NCBI GenBank assembly: GCA_021647145.1
Contig: JAKIVF010000064.1
Coordinates: forward strand, 1-20,046
Length of the DNA: 20,046 bases
Origin: Methylococcaceae bacterium
GTDB taxonomy: Bacteria > Pseudomonadota > Gammaproteobacteria > Methylococcales > Methylomonadaceae
Direction: 5' to 3'
Shown: in pieces, positions 9,154 through 16,504 of the stretch
Layout: each line of letters starts with the position of its first letter
Position numbering within the stretch: position 1 is the first letter of the stretch
Position numbers and translations under genes: made by a program
The notes under the pieces: model-generated
Told to the model about the DNA's origin: nothing
The model's database searches: none
The model's input: the letters and a program-made list of their open reading frames with translations, nothing else

Positions 9154-9395
9154 ATTTTCTAAACTATTAATAACTGAATATCTATTATATAAAATAAATC
9201 AATAAGTATCTCACCTTAAAAACGAATGAAAAAAACTCCTATATCGGTTATTATTCATATAATAATCTAAACAACATTTCATTAACAATTGAGCTATTTC
9301 CTAGAAAAACCAGATAAGCTCGTATTTATAATGCAAGCCATTGGTTTATAAATGAACATCTAATAAATTTTGCTCACTAACCTAGAAGTAATCCT

Positions 9396-10049
9396 ATGAC
9401 ACAAGATGAATTAAAACAACAAGTTGCTAAGTCTGCCTTAGAATATATTAAAGGCCTTTCCATTATTGGCGTAGGAACAGGTTCAACCGTCAATTTTTTT
9501 ATTGATATGCTTGCTGATTATAAAGCAGATATTGAAGGAGCCGTTTCTAGTTCTGATGCTACATCTGAACTCCTTAAAAAAATTGGAATTCCAGTTCTAG
9601 AATTAAATGATGTCGGCGATATTGAAGTTTATGTAGACGGTGCCGATGAAGTTGACCCTCGAAAAAAACTGATCAAAGGTGGTGGTGGAGCCTTAACTAG
9701 AGAAAAAATTATTGCCGCTGCTAGCAAAAAATTTGTTTGTATCGTTGATAGTAGTAAATGCGTTGATGTATTGGGAAAATTTCCCTTACCCGTTGAAGTC
9801 ATACCTATGTCGCGTAGTTATGTTGCTCGTGAAATGGTTAAATTAGGTGGTCAACCTGTTTGGCGTGAAAATTATATTACTGACAATGGCTGTGAAATTC
9901 TAGATGTACATAATTTAGAAATCACCAACCCAATGGAATTAGAACGAACAATTAATGATGTTACTGGTGTATTAACTGTTGGTTTGTTTTCACATAGAGC
10001 CGCAGATGTTGTGTTGGTTGGTAATGGTGATAAAGTTGATGTTATGTAA
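9396..10049 (+). CDS. rpiA: Ribose-5-phosphate isomerase A
   Basis: RpiA interconverts ribose 5-phosphate and ribulose 5-phosphate. In a RuMP organism this step helps regenerate ribulose 5-phosphate, the formaldehyde acceptor, so its place beside the RuMP cluster makes sense. The 217 residues match the family length. Active-site residues align by number with the E. coli enzyme: GTGST (27-31), Asp81 and Asp84 in DGADEVD, Lys94 in KGGGG, and the catalytic Glu103 in LTREK. The protein is cytosolic. It converges with fba, and a shared hairpin terminator follows its stop. The ATG is preceded by only a weak purine-rich stretch (TAGAAGTAA). Confidence 0.97.
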   Translation: MTQDELKQQVAKSALEYIKGLSIIGVGTGSTVNFFIDMLADYKADIEGAVSSSDATSELLKKIGIPVLELNDVGDIEVYVDGADEVDPRKKLIKGGGGALTREKIIAAASKKFVCIVDSSKCVDVLGKFPLPVEVIPMSRSYVAREMVKLGGQPVWRENYITDNGCEILDVHNLEITNPMELERTINDVTGVLTVGLFSHRAADVVLVGNGDKVDVM

Positions 10050-10073
10050 ATAACATACAAGTGTTAAACTCAT

Positions 10074-10112
10074 AAAAAAAGGCCAATATAGTTAGACTAT
10101 ACTGGCCTTTGT
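10074..10112. terminator. Bidirectional intrinsic terminator between rpiA and fba
   Basis: A 14-bp stem with one mismatch (AAAGGCCAATATAG at 10078-10091 against CTATACTGGCCTTT at 10097-10110) closes a 5-nt loop. An A-run precedes it and a short T-rich stretch follows, so it can end transcription from both convergent genes. The T-rich side is stronger for fba (minus strand), where the plus-strand A-run becomes seven U. Confidence 0.85.
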
Positions 10113-10132
10113 TAAATTTTAAGCAGTTTTTA

Positions 10133-11212
10133 TTACAGCGTATTTAACGCATTCAAATCAGAAAAAGCCTGCTCTAAACGTGCCGCCATTGCAAGCTCAC
10201 CTTCACGTTGCCATACACGAGGGTCATAATATTTCTTATTTGGACTGTCCTCTCCATCTGGATTACCAATTTGACCTTGAAGGTAAGCTTCATTCTTTTT
10301 ATAGAATTTCATAATACCTTCCCAAGTAGCCCATTGAGTGTCAGTATCGATATTCATTTTAACAACACCGTAACCAATTGACTCTTTGATTTCTGCTTCC
10401 GAAGAACCAGAACCACCATGGAATACAAAAGTTAAGGTATTCTCACCCACATTGTATTTTTCAGAAACATATTTTTGAGAATCACGTAAAATTGTTGGTG
10501 TTAATTTAACATTCCCTGGCTTATACACACCATGCACATTTCCGAAAGAAGCGGCAATAGTAAAACGATCACTTATTTTGCTTAACTCTTCATAGGCATA
10601 GGCAACCTCTTCTGGCTGCGTATAAAGTAAAGACTGATCCATGTCAGTATTATCTACACCATCTTCTTCACCACCCGTGACGCCTAATTCAATCTCAAGA
10701 GTCATATCCATTTTCGACATACGCTCTAAATATTTCCCACAGATAGCAATATTTTCTTCCAAGCTTTCCTCAGATAAATCCAACATATGTGAGCTGAATA
10801 AAGGCTTACCAGTTTCTGCAAAGAATTTTTCACCCGCATCTAATAAACCATCAATCCAAGGAAGTAGCTTTTTTGCACAATGATCAGTATGTAAAATCAC
10901 AGGGACTCCATACGATTCTGCGACAGTATGTACATGCTTTGCACCTGAAATAGCACCAAGGATCGCATTGCCTTGTCCTTCAAGCTTTAGTCCTTTACCC
11001 GCAACAAAAGCCGCTCCACCATTAGAAAACTGAATTATTAATGGGGCTTTCACTTTAGCTGCTGCTTCCAATGCACCATTAATTGAATCAGTATTTATAC
11101 AATTTACTGCAGGTAATGCAAACGCATTTTCTTTACAAATTGCAAAGATTTTTTGAACATCATCACCAGTTACAACACCTGGTTTTACGACGTCTAATAT
11201 TTTTTGTGACAT
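10133..11212 (-). CDS. fba: Fructose-bisphosphate aldolase, class II (FbaA type)
   Basis: This zinc enzyme splits or forms fructose 1,6-bisphosphate. In RuMP metabolism it cleaves the hexose product into triose phosphates and also feeds carbon-rearrangement reactions. Its 359 residues equal the E. coli FbaA length, and the sequence follows that subclass throughout. The catalytic Asp110 and zinc ligand His111 lie in ILHTDHC (106-112). The later zinc-ligand regions FGNVHGVY and FVFHGGSGSS are present, and the latter also belongs to the phosphate-binding loop. It is the last gene of the RuMP cluster, 100 bp after tal, separated from it by two small hairpins. No strong ribosome site is evident before the ATG at 11212. 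Confidence 0.97.
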   Translation of the reverse strand: MSQKILDVVKPGVVTGDDVQKIFAICKENAFALPAVNCINTDSINGALEAAAKVKAPLIIQFSNGGAAFVAGKGLKLEGQGNAILGAISGAKHVHTVAESYGVPVILHTDHCAKKLLPWIDGLLDAGEKFFAETGKPLFSSHMLDLSEESLEENIAICGKYLERMSKMDMTLEIELGVTGGEEDGVDNTDMDQSLLYTQPEEVAYAYEELSKISDRFTIAASFGNVHGVYKPGNVKLTPTILRDSQKYVSEKYNVGENTLTFVFHGGSGSSEAEIKESIGYGVVKMNIDTDTQWATWEGIMKFYKKNEAYLQGQIGNPDGEDSPNKKYYDPRVWQREGELAMAARLEQAFSDLNALNTL

Positions 11213-11242
11213 AATTTAAATCTATTTGTAATATAAATCCAG

Positions 11243-11304
11243 TATCAATACAAAGTATTGATAAATTAGAAAATAAGTGATACCCATTAATAACTGATAT
11301 CACT
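11243..11304 (-). repeat. Two short hairpins between tal and fba
   Basis: A perfect 9-bp inverted repeat with a 3-nt loop (TATCAATAC AAA GTATTGATA, 11243-11263) sits just upstream of fba. A 7-bp inverted repeat (AGTGATA at 11276-11282 and TATCACT at 11298-11304) sits just after the tal stop. Neither is followed by a clear U-run, so full termination is doubtful. They could act as partial terminators, RNA-processing sites or an operator for fba. In AT-rich DNA one such repeat could be chance; two in 62 bp is more suggestive. Confidence 0.4.
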
Positions 11305-11312
11305 AAATCAAT

Positions 11313-12302
11313 TTAAGCTCCTACAGTAATTTTTGATAACCTAGAAGCTAATAATTCTTCTAATGAAACCAGAGCTTTTTCAAAGCCATCAATTCCTTCT
11401 GCTAGTTTATCAGTAGCCATCTGATTATCAGCATGCATCTTTTCAAATGTAGCTTTATCCATAGAAATTTTTTGAATATTCATTGCTTTAGCTTTTTCTG
11501 GATCCAACTTACGAGGCAAATCACCTTCTGTTGCCTGCAAGTCAGAAAGTAAAGCTGGTGATATAGTTAACAAATCACATCCTGCTAACTCAGTAATTTC
11601 TCCTAAATTACGGAAACTAGCTCCCATAACTTCAGTTTTATAATCAAATTTTTTGTAATAATTATAAACCTCTGTTACTGAAATTACACCAGGGTCTTCT
11701 GATGCTTCGTATGAATCTCGACCAGTATCTTTTTTATACCAGTCAAGAATACGCCCAACAAAAGGTGAAATCAATGTAATGTTGTTTTCAGCACAAGCAA
11801 TTGCTTGGTGCATACCAAACAACAGTGTTAGGTTACAAGAAATCCCTTCTTTTTCTAAAACAGCCGCCGCTTGAATTCCTTCCCAAGTTGATGCAATTTT
11901 AATTAATATTCTATCTTTAGAAATTCCAGCAGCTTTATACTGTTCAATTATCTCACGACCTTTTGCAATCGTCGCTTCTGTATCGAAAGATAAGCGTGCA
12001 TCAACTTCAGTTGAAACTCGGCCAGGTATAATCTCTAGAATTTTAAGACCAAATGAAACAGCTAATCGATCAAAAGCAAGCGTTACAACATCCGCTTCAC
12101 TTGCCGAATCACCAAGTGTGTCAATAGCCCCTTTTAATGTATTATCTACAATTTCTTGATACTCAGGCATTTGTGCAGCCATCGTAATTAATGAAGGGTT
12201 GGTAGTTGCATCACGCGGGGTAAATTCCTTTATTGCGTTAATATCACCTGTATCAGCAACAGCAACTGTTACTGCTTTAAGTTGATCTAATAAATTAGCC
12301 AT
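11313..12302 (-). CDS. tal: Transaldolase (TalB type)
   Basis: Transaldolase moves a dihydroxyacetone unit between sugar phosphates and belongs to the rearrangement phase that regenerates ribulose 5-phosphate in the RuMP cycle. The 329 residues are slightly longer than E. coli TalB (317), mainly by small insertions. The N-terminal LDQLKAVTVAVADTGD contains the conserved Asp17, PRDATTNPSL (29-38) is the family signature, and the Schiff-base lysine is Lys135 in RILIKIASTWEGI. GRVSTEVDARLSFD (94-107) is also diagnostic. A TAGGT element precedes the ATG at 12302. It lies 190 bp downstream of the small repeat-protein gene, on the same strand, and 100 bp before fba. Confidence 0.97.
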   Translation of the reverse strand: MANLLDQLKAVTVAVADTGDINAIKEFTPRDATTNPSLITMAAQMPEYQEIVDNTLKGAIDTLGDSASEADVVTLAFDRLAVSFGLKILEIIPGRVSTEVDARLSFDTEATIAKGREIIEQYKAAGISKDRILIKIASTWEGIQAAAVLEKEGISCNLTLLFGMHQAIACAENNITLISPFVGRILDWYKKDTGRDSYEASEDPGVISVTEVYNYYKKFDYKTEVMGASFRNLGEITELAGCDLLTISPALLSDLQATEGDLPRKLDPEKAKAMNIQKISMDKATFEKMHADNQMATDKLAEGIDGFEKALVSLEELLASRLSKITVGA

Positions 12303-12385
12303 GTTTTGTACCTACTATAATTAAAAATTAATTTGATATAACATTAGAATTATTTTTTGATATTTATGAATCTAATGCATATGAA

Positions 12386-12426
12386 CAGCTTAAAAAGCTG
12401 AATATGATTTACACTTCCTTGTGTAA
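12386..12426 (-). other. Two small inverted repeats in the tal leader region
   Basis: CAGCTT/AAGCTG (12386-12400, 3-nt loop) and TTACAC/GTGTAA (12409-12426, 6-nt loop) lie between the 136-residue repeat gene and tal. No U-run follows either on the minus strand. Directly beside them, AATTGTTAC (12425-12433) also occurs in the hps leader (17176-17184). They may mark a promoter or operator region for tal-fba, but the evidence is thin. Confidence 0.3.
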
Positions 12427-12492
12427 TTGTTACTCGAATATTGCAAACGCGGGATGAGATGAGAGGAAACTATCAAGTTGGAAATTATTAAA

Positions 12493-12903
12493 TTAATCGT
12501 GCTTTTTTAAATATTTTTCAACCCCTGATACACTTTCTTTAACTCTTTTTTTCTCATAAATAGTTTTCTTTGCCATATATTTACTTACGCTACTCACTGG
12601 CGAGTCTTTTTCTTTAGTTGCTAAATATTTTTCAACACTACTTACTGCTACACTTTTTTCTAGTTCGGTATTCAGACTTTCCTTTTCTTGTAAATATTTT
12701 GAAACTCCGGACAACCTATCTTTTGTGTTACTAGAAATATTGTGTTTATTTAAATATTTTTCTACACTGCTAACGCTTGAGTCTCTAGCTGATAAAGTAT
12801 TTTTTATTTCTTTTGACTCGTCTGGACCAGCTTTATCCTTTCTGAATAGAACAAAACAAAATAAGAAAGAAACAATAAGTGCTAGTAAGTAATTTTCTTC
12901 CAT
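12493..12903 (-). CDS. Small membrane-anchored protein with five VSSVEKYL repeats
   Basis: I do not recognise this 136-residue protein. A short acidic N-terminus (MEEN) is followed by one hydrophobic helix (about 5-20) and then RKDK. This predicts, by the positive-inside rule, an N-out/C-in anchor with the rest in the cytoplasm. The tail is hydrophilic and rich in Lys, Glu and Ser, with five copies of [S/T]-x-V-x-K-Y-[L/M]: at 44-54, 64-74, 87-97, 103-113 and 125-135, the last ending the protein. Each looks like a Ser-capped amphipathic helix of about ten residues with Val, Tyr and Leu on one face. The gene begins 5 bp after the stop of the 240-residue repeat protein, so the two are co-transcribed and probably translated together. 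Its placement between tkt and tal suggests a link to RuMP metabolism; a membrane-tethered docking protein is my inference. Confidence 0.8.
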   Translation of the reverse strand: MEENYLLALIVSFLFCFVLFRKDKAGPDESKEIKNTLSARDSSVSSVEKYLNKHNISSNTKDRLSGVSKYLQEKESLNTELEKSVAVSSVEKYLATKEKDSPVSSVSKYMAKKTIYEKKRVKESVSGVEKYLKKHD

Positions 12904-12908
12904 TTACT

Positions 12909-13631
12909 TTAGCCTTTATCTTTCAAGTATTTTTCCACTCCTGTTACTGAAGCCACCCGAGCAGAAACCTTTTGCTTTGCAACATATTTTGAAACACGGC
13001 TAACAGAAGTATTTTTTTCTTCTAAATATTTTGCCACTCCACTTGGTGTTGCTCCCACTTTTCCTTCTAAATATTTAGAAACACCACTTACAACACCATC
13101 AGTACTTGCTCTTACTGAAGGCTCAGCAGATTTCTTGGTTGCCTTTTTCTTTTTAATTACTTTCCTTTTTGTAGGCCCTTTATTACTGGCATTGTTCCTG
13201 TAGAAAACAAACCCTGCCACAGCAAGGAGAGAAAGGCCTATAATTAAGTCAAGTGACGATTCATCAGAGTTTACTTCAGTAGTAGTAGCAGAAGTAGAAG
13301 TAGAAGTACTATCGCTACTACTTGTAGATGACGATGATGAAATTACTTTGCCTGGCTTATGTTTATAATCTTCATCTTTATACAAAACTTCTGGTTCAAA
13401 ATTAGCTGCAGGATAATTTGAATCAGCAACACTGACTTCGCCTGTATCAGCAGACTTAGCTTTTGATGATGAAGAATCATCTGAAGAAGAGCCGGAGTGC
13501 TTATAATCAGAATCTTGAAAAACCACTTTCGGTTGAAAATCAGTTGCTGGATAATCATCATCTGCCCCCGCTACTGAAGCGGTTAATAATAACGAAACCA
13601 ACAAACCATTTGTTAATTTACTAATATTCAC
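12909..13631 (-). CDS. Bitopic membrane protein: periplasmic YPAxxFxP repeats, cytoplasmic SGVxKYL repeats
   Basis: I do not recognise this protein. I chose the GTG at 13631 (240 residues), not the upstream ATG at 13655, because it follows GGGGA by 7 nt and begins a clean signal peptide (NISKLTNGLLVSLLLTASVAGA, cleaved near residue 23). The exported part has two copies of a motif, at 26-45 and 72-91, of form [D/N]YPAxxFxPxVxxxDxDYKH, and long Ser/Thr-rich linkers. A membrane helix follows (about 127-144), then a strongly basic stretch (about 155-167), placing the C-terminus in the cytoplasm. That tail carries four repeats, at 181-191, 197-207, 210-220 and 229-239, of the same family as the two neighbouring repeat proteins. 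The protein therefore shows one motif set on each side of the membrane. It lies between tkt and the 136-residue gene. A link between a periplasmic partner and cytoplasmic RuMP enzymes is inferred, not shown. Confidence 0.82.
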   Translation of the reverse strand: MNISKLTNGLLVSLLLTASVAGADDDYPATDFQPKVVFQDSDYKHSGSSSDDSSSSKAKSADTGEVSVADSNYPAANFEPEVLYKDEDYKHKPGKVISSSSSTSSSDSTSTSTSATTTEVNSDESSLDLIIGLSLLAVAGFVFYRNNASNKGPTKRKVIKKKKATKKSAEPSVRASTDGVVSGVSKYLEGKVGATPSGVAKYLEEKNTSVSRVSKYVAKQKVSARVASVTGVEKYLKDKG

Positions 13632-13638
13632 GTCTATT

Positions 13639-13643
13639 TCCCC
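13639..13643 (-). promoter_or_regulatory. Ribosome binding site that decides the 240-residue protein start
   Basis: GGGGA on the minus strand lies 7 nt before the GTG at 13631 and inside the longer reading frame from the ATG at 13655. It supports the GTG start, which also gives a normal signal peptide. Confidence 0.7.
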
Positions 13644-13698
13644 ACGATATAACATTATTTTACAAGCATTTATTTTAGTTATTATTATATTAACTCAA

Positions 13699-13729
13699 GT
13701 TAGCCCTTTCTCACTAAAAAAGGGCTAAC
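13699..13729 (-). terminator. Strong hairpin after tkt
   Basis: An 11-bp perfect stem, GTTAGCCCTTT (13699-13709) against AAAGGGCTAAC (13719-13729), encloses a 9-nt loop. It lies 42 bp beyond the tkt stop, before the membrane repeat-protein gene. The sequence after it on the minus strand (TTGAGTTAATATAAT) is only moderately U-rich. It could be a leaky terminator or a transcript-stabilising hairpin that sets different expression for tkt and the repeat genes. Confidence 0.6.
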
Positions 13730-13770
13730 TACAATCTAAAATATTATGTTTTTAAAATAGTTTATTTAAT

Positions 13771-15756
13771 TTAAAGAATGCTTTTAACATTCTTTACCAC
13801 GTTTTCTACAGTAAAGCCGAAGTGTTTCATCACATCTCCACCTGGTGCTGATTCACCAAAAGTATCAATTCCTACAACTCCACCTTCTAGACCTACATAT
13901 TTACGCCAGTAATCTGTCACGCCCGCCTCAATAGCAACACGTTTAACACCTGGTGTCAACACACCGTCCTTATATGCCTGATCCTGACGATCAAAAACAT
14001 TAGTAGATGGCATAGATACAACTCGTGCCTGAATGCCTGACCCAGAAAGCTCTGCTTGTGATTTAATTGCCAAATCTACTTCTGATCCTGTTGCAATCAA
14101 AATAACATCTGCCGCACCTTTTGCTTCTGATATTACATAAGCACCTTTATCTATTGCTGCTATTTGATCTGCTGTACGCTCTATAAATGGGAGCCCTTGA
14201 CGACTCAATACCAAACTTGTTGGCCCATCCATTCGTTCAATCGCCTTTACCCATGCAACAGCTGTTTCTGTTGAGTCAGCCGGACGCCAAACATCCATAT
14301 TTGGAATTAGACGCATTGCTGAAGTATTTTCAACGGGCTGGTGTGTTGGTCCATCTTCACCTTGTCCAATCGAATCATGTGTTAATACAGAAATGGTACG
14401 AATTTTCATCAATGCTGCCATGCGTAATGCACTTTTAGCATAATCAGAGAACATATGAAATGTTCCACCATAAGGAATAAATCCTCCATGTAATGTCATT
14501 CCATTTATAATGGCAAACATACCAAATTCACGTACACCGTAAGAAATGTAATTACCCATTTCTTTTCCACTTACATGTTTAAAACTATCACAGCTAGTCA
14601 GGTTAGAACCTGTTAAATCTGCCGAACCACCCAAAAACTCAGGTAAAGTTGGCGCTAAACCAGCAATGCATTTTTGTGATGATTGACGACTAGCAAGGTT
14701 TTCTTTCTTGTTATTTGCTTCTGCAATCAATGCCTCTGATGCTTGCTTCCAGTTTGCTGGTAACTCACCTGCCATACGACGTTTAAATTCTGCAGCAAGC
14801 TCTGGGTATTCTGTGGCATAAGCATCAAACTTTGCATTCCACTCTGCTTCGACTTTAGCACCTTTTTCTTTAGCATCCCAACCTGCATAAACATCATCAG
14901 GAATAACAAAAGGTTCATACTCCCAACCTAGTTCTTTACGAGTTAATGCAACCTCTTCATCACCCAAAGCAGCACCATGACAATCATGGCTTCCACTTTT
15001 ATTTGGTGAACCAAAACCAATGATCGTTTTACAACAAATCATTGATGGTTTATCTTTCACGCCTTTCGCTTCAATAATTGCCGCATTGATAGCATCTGGA
15101 TCATGTCCATCAACAGAGACCACATGCCAACCATAAGCTTCAAAACGTTTGACTGTATCGTCTGTATACCAGCCATCTATATGTCCATCGATTGAGATAT
15201 TATTGTCATCCCAAAATGCAATTAGGTTTCCCAGCCCCCAAGTTCCAGCTAATGAACATGCTTCATGTGAAATACCTTCCATCAAACAACCATCACCTAA
15301 GAAAACGTAAGTATTATGGTCTACAATTTCATGCCCCGGCTTATTAAATTGATCTGCCATCAACTTCTCAGCCATAGCAAAACCCACGCCATTTGTAATA
15401 CCTTGGCCCAATGGTCCAGTTGTGGTTTCTATACCTGGTGCATAGCCATATTCAGGGTGCCCTGCACATTGCGAATGCAATTGACGGAACGATGCTAGCT
15501 GTTCCATTGCCAAGTCATAACCAGTCAAGTGTAAAATCGAATAGATCAACATTGAGCCATGTCCATTGGATAATACAAAGCGATCTCGATCCGCCCAATC
15601 TGGACTTGTTGGATTATGCTTCATGTGGTCATTCCACAATACTTCAGCAATATCAGCCATTCCCATTGGAGCACCTGGGTGACCTGATTTTGCTTTTTGA
15701 ACTGCATCCATGGTTAATGCACGGATTGCGTTTGCTAAATTTCGACGTGAAGACAT
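13771..15756 (-). CDS. tkt: Transketolase
   Basis: Transketolase transfers two-carbon units between sugar phosphates using thiamine diphosphate, an essential part of ribulose 5-phosphate regeneration in the RuMP cycle. I chose the ATG at 15756 (661 residues; E. coli TktA has 663) because AGGAG lies 10 nt upstream and homologous sequence starts at MSSRRNLANAIR. A longer frame from 15804 adds only a non-homologous basic tail. Key elements: His26 in SGHPGAPMG, His66 in SNGHGS, the cofactor motif GDG (154-156) through Asn185, the pyrimidine-domain stretch IPYGGTFHMFSDY, and LTHDSIGQGEDGPTHQPVE. The C-terminal domain ends normally. It is 183 bp downstream of phi, with a hairpin and a possible promoter between them, so it may be both read through from hps-phi and separately started. 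Confidence 0.97.
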   Translation of the reverse strand: MSSRRNLANAIRALTMDAVQKAKSGHPGAPMGMADIAEVLWNDHMKHNPTSPDWADRDRFVLSNGHGSMLIYSILHLTGYDLAMEQLASFRQLHSQCAGHPEYGYAPGIETTTGPLGQGITNGVGFAMAEKLMADQFNKPGHEIVDHNTYVFLGDGCLMEGISHEACSLAGTWGLGNLIAFWDDNNISIDGHIDGWYTDDTVKRFEAYGWHVVSVDGHDPDAINAAIIEAKGVKDKPSMICCKTIIGFGSPNKSGSHDCHGAALGDEEVALTRKELGWEYEPFVIPDDVYAGWDAKEKGAKVEAEWNAKFDAYATEYPELAAEFKRRMAGELPANWKQASEALIAEANNKKENLASRQSSQKCIAGLAPTLPEFLGGSADLTGSNLTSCDSFKHVSGKEMGNYISYGVREFGMFAIINGMTLHGGFIPYGGTFHMFSDYAKSALRMAALMKIRTISVLTHDSIGQGEDGPTHQPVENTSAMRLIPNMDVWRPADSTETAVAWVKAIERMDGPTSLVLSRQGLPFIERTADQIAAIDKGAYVISEAKGAADVILIATGSEVDLAIKSQAELSGSGIQARVVSMPSTNVFDRQDQAYKDGVLTPGVKRVAIEAGVTDYWRKYVGLEGGVVGIDTFGESAPGGDVMKHFGFTVENVVKNVKSIL

Positions 15757-15766
15757 CTTATTTCTT

Positions 15767-15771
15767 CTCCT
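15767..15771 (-). promoter_or_regulatory. Shine-Dalgarno deciding the tkt start
   Basis: AGGAG on the minus strand lies 10 nt before the ATG at 15756. No similar site precedes the upstream ATG at 15804. Confidence 0.7.
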
Positions 15772-15853
15772 AAATGTGATTATCGTGTGCGTTCTTCGGT
15801 TCAATTCAATTGATCTATTATTCTCAAATTACTTTTTCTCTTGTTATTCTGAT

Positions 15854-15871
15854 CTTGACTTTTATGTCAAC
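15854..15871 (-). promoter_or_regulatory. Possible tkt promoter element with inverted repeat
   Basis: A consensus -35 TTGACA (minus strand, 15865-15870) forms part of an inverted repeat TTGAC-N6-GTCAA. The best -10 sequences 16-18 bp further on (AATAAC, TAACAA) are weak. The repeat overlapping a -35 could be an operator. It lies between the phi hairpin and tkt, where a second promoter would be useful. Confidence 0.3.
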
Positions 15872-15899
15872 TTTGATTGAATTCTAATTTTTAGATAAA

Positions 15900-15932
15900 G
15901 TTAAACGAGCAAAGTTAATTTCCTCGTTTAAC
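15900..15932 (-). terminator. Hairpin terminator after phi
   Basis: A perfect 10-bp stem (GTTAAACGAG at 15900-15909, CTCGTTTAAC at 15923-15932) with a 13-nt loop lies directly after the phi stop. On the minus strand it is followed by TTTATCTAAAAATT, a weak U-tract. It may be a partial terminator, keeping hps-phi transcripts more abundant than tkt. Confidence 0.55.
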
Positions 15933-15939
15933 CTTTAAT

Positions 15940-16485
15940 TTATTCCATATTGGCGTGTCTAGATTTCATTTCTTCTTCTGGAATACCTTTTTCCCAGATC
16001 AAATGTGAGACTACAGCCTCGAGAAAGCATAGAGTAGATAATTCAAAAACTGTTCCCATCGGCATGCCTTTAACTGATGAGTACAGATCATCCTTTCCTA
16101 TTTGAAACACCCCGTCTGCCATATCACCAATAGTTGATTGTGATTTTGAACAAATCAAAACAATTTTAGCACCTACACTTTTTGCTTTATTTGTGAATGC
16201 AATCAATTGTTCAGTTTCTCCTGAACCAGAGATGATAATTAATAAATCACCTTCTCTAATACTCGGAGTTACGATTTCTCCAACCATACTTACATCGTAC
16301 CCACTATGCATTAAGCGCATACCCAGAAAGTTACCGACTAACTTTGAACGCCCAGCACCAGAGATAAATATCCTTCTAGCACTGTCAAACATCCCTGTCA
16401 TTTTTTCTGCGTATGTAAGATCAGTCGCATCAAGAATTTCTGAAATCTTATTGACGACTAAATTTTGATTTTCTTGCTGCCACAT
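15940..16485 (-). CDS. phi: 6-phospho-3-hexuloisomerase (PHI)
   Basis: PHI turns hexulose 6-phosphate, the product of HPS, into fructose 6-phosphate: the second committed RuMP step. The 181-residue protein is a single SIS domain of normal family length. The phosphosugar-binding elements are RIFISGAGRSKLVG (38-51) and the Ser-rich loop ISGSGET (85-91). MRLMHSGYDV and the C-terminal EEEMKSRHANME tail are typical of PHI rather than of other SIS isomerases. It begins 19 bp after the hps stop with a purine-rich AGAGGTAGAG ribosome site, so hps and phi form one operon. PHI is usually a tetramer in the cytosol. The symbol hxlB is also used. Confidence 0.96.
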   Translation of the reverse strand: MWQQENQNLVVNKISEILDATDLTYAEKMTGMFDSARRIFISGAGRSKLVGNFLGMRLMHSGYDVSMVGEIVTPSIREGDLLIIISGSGETEQLIAFTNKAKSVGAKIVLICSKSQSTIGDMADGVFQIGKDDLYSSVKGMPMGTVFELSTLCFLEAVVSHLIWEKGIPEEEMKSRHANME

Positions 16486-16504
16486 AATTTACTCTACCTC
16501 TCGC

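Noticed and set aside
10133..11212. KYL-like segment GKYLERM in the aldolase as a possible copy of the scaffold motif
   Set aside because: This helix segment is conserved in class II aldolases from organisms such as E. coli and lacks the preceding [S/T]xV; it is coincidence.
13632..13655. ATG start for the 240-residue repeat protein
   Set aside because: The GTG at 13631 has a strong GGGGA site and gives a normal signal peptide; the longer form would place acidic residues before the hydrophobic core.
15411..15773. 120-residue plus-strand open frame opposite tkt
   Set aside because: It lies wholly antisense to the conserved transketolase sequence and encodes no recognisable domain, so it is a shadow of the real gene.
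15757..15804. Longer transketolase start adding 16 residues
   Set aside because: The extension is basic and non-homologous, has no ribosome site, and a good AGGAG precedes the internal ATG at 15756.
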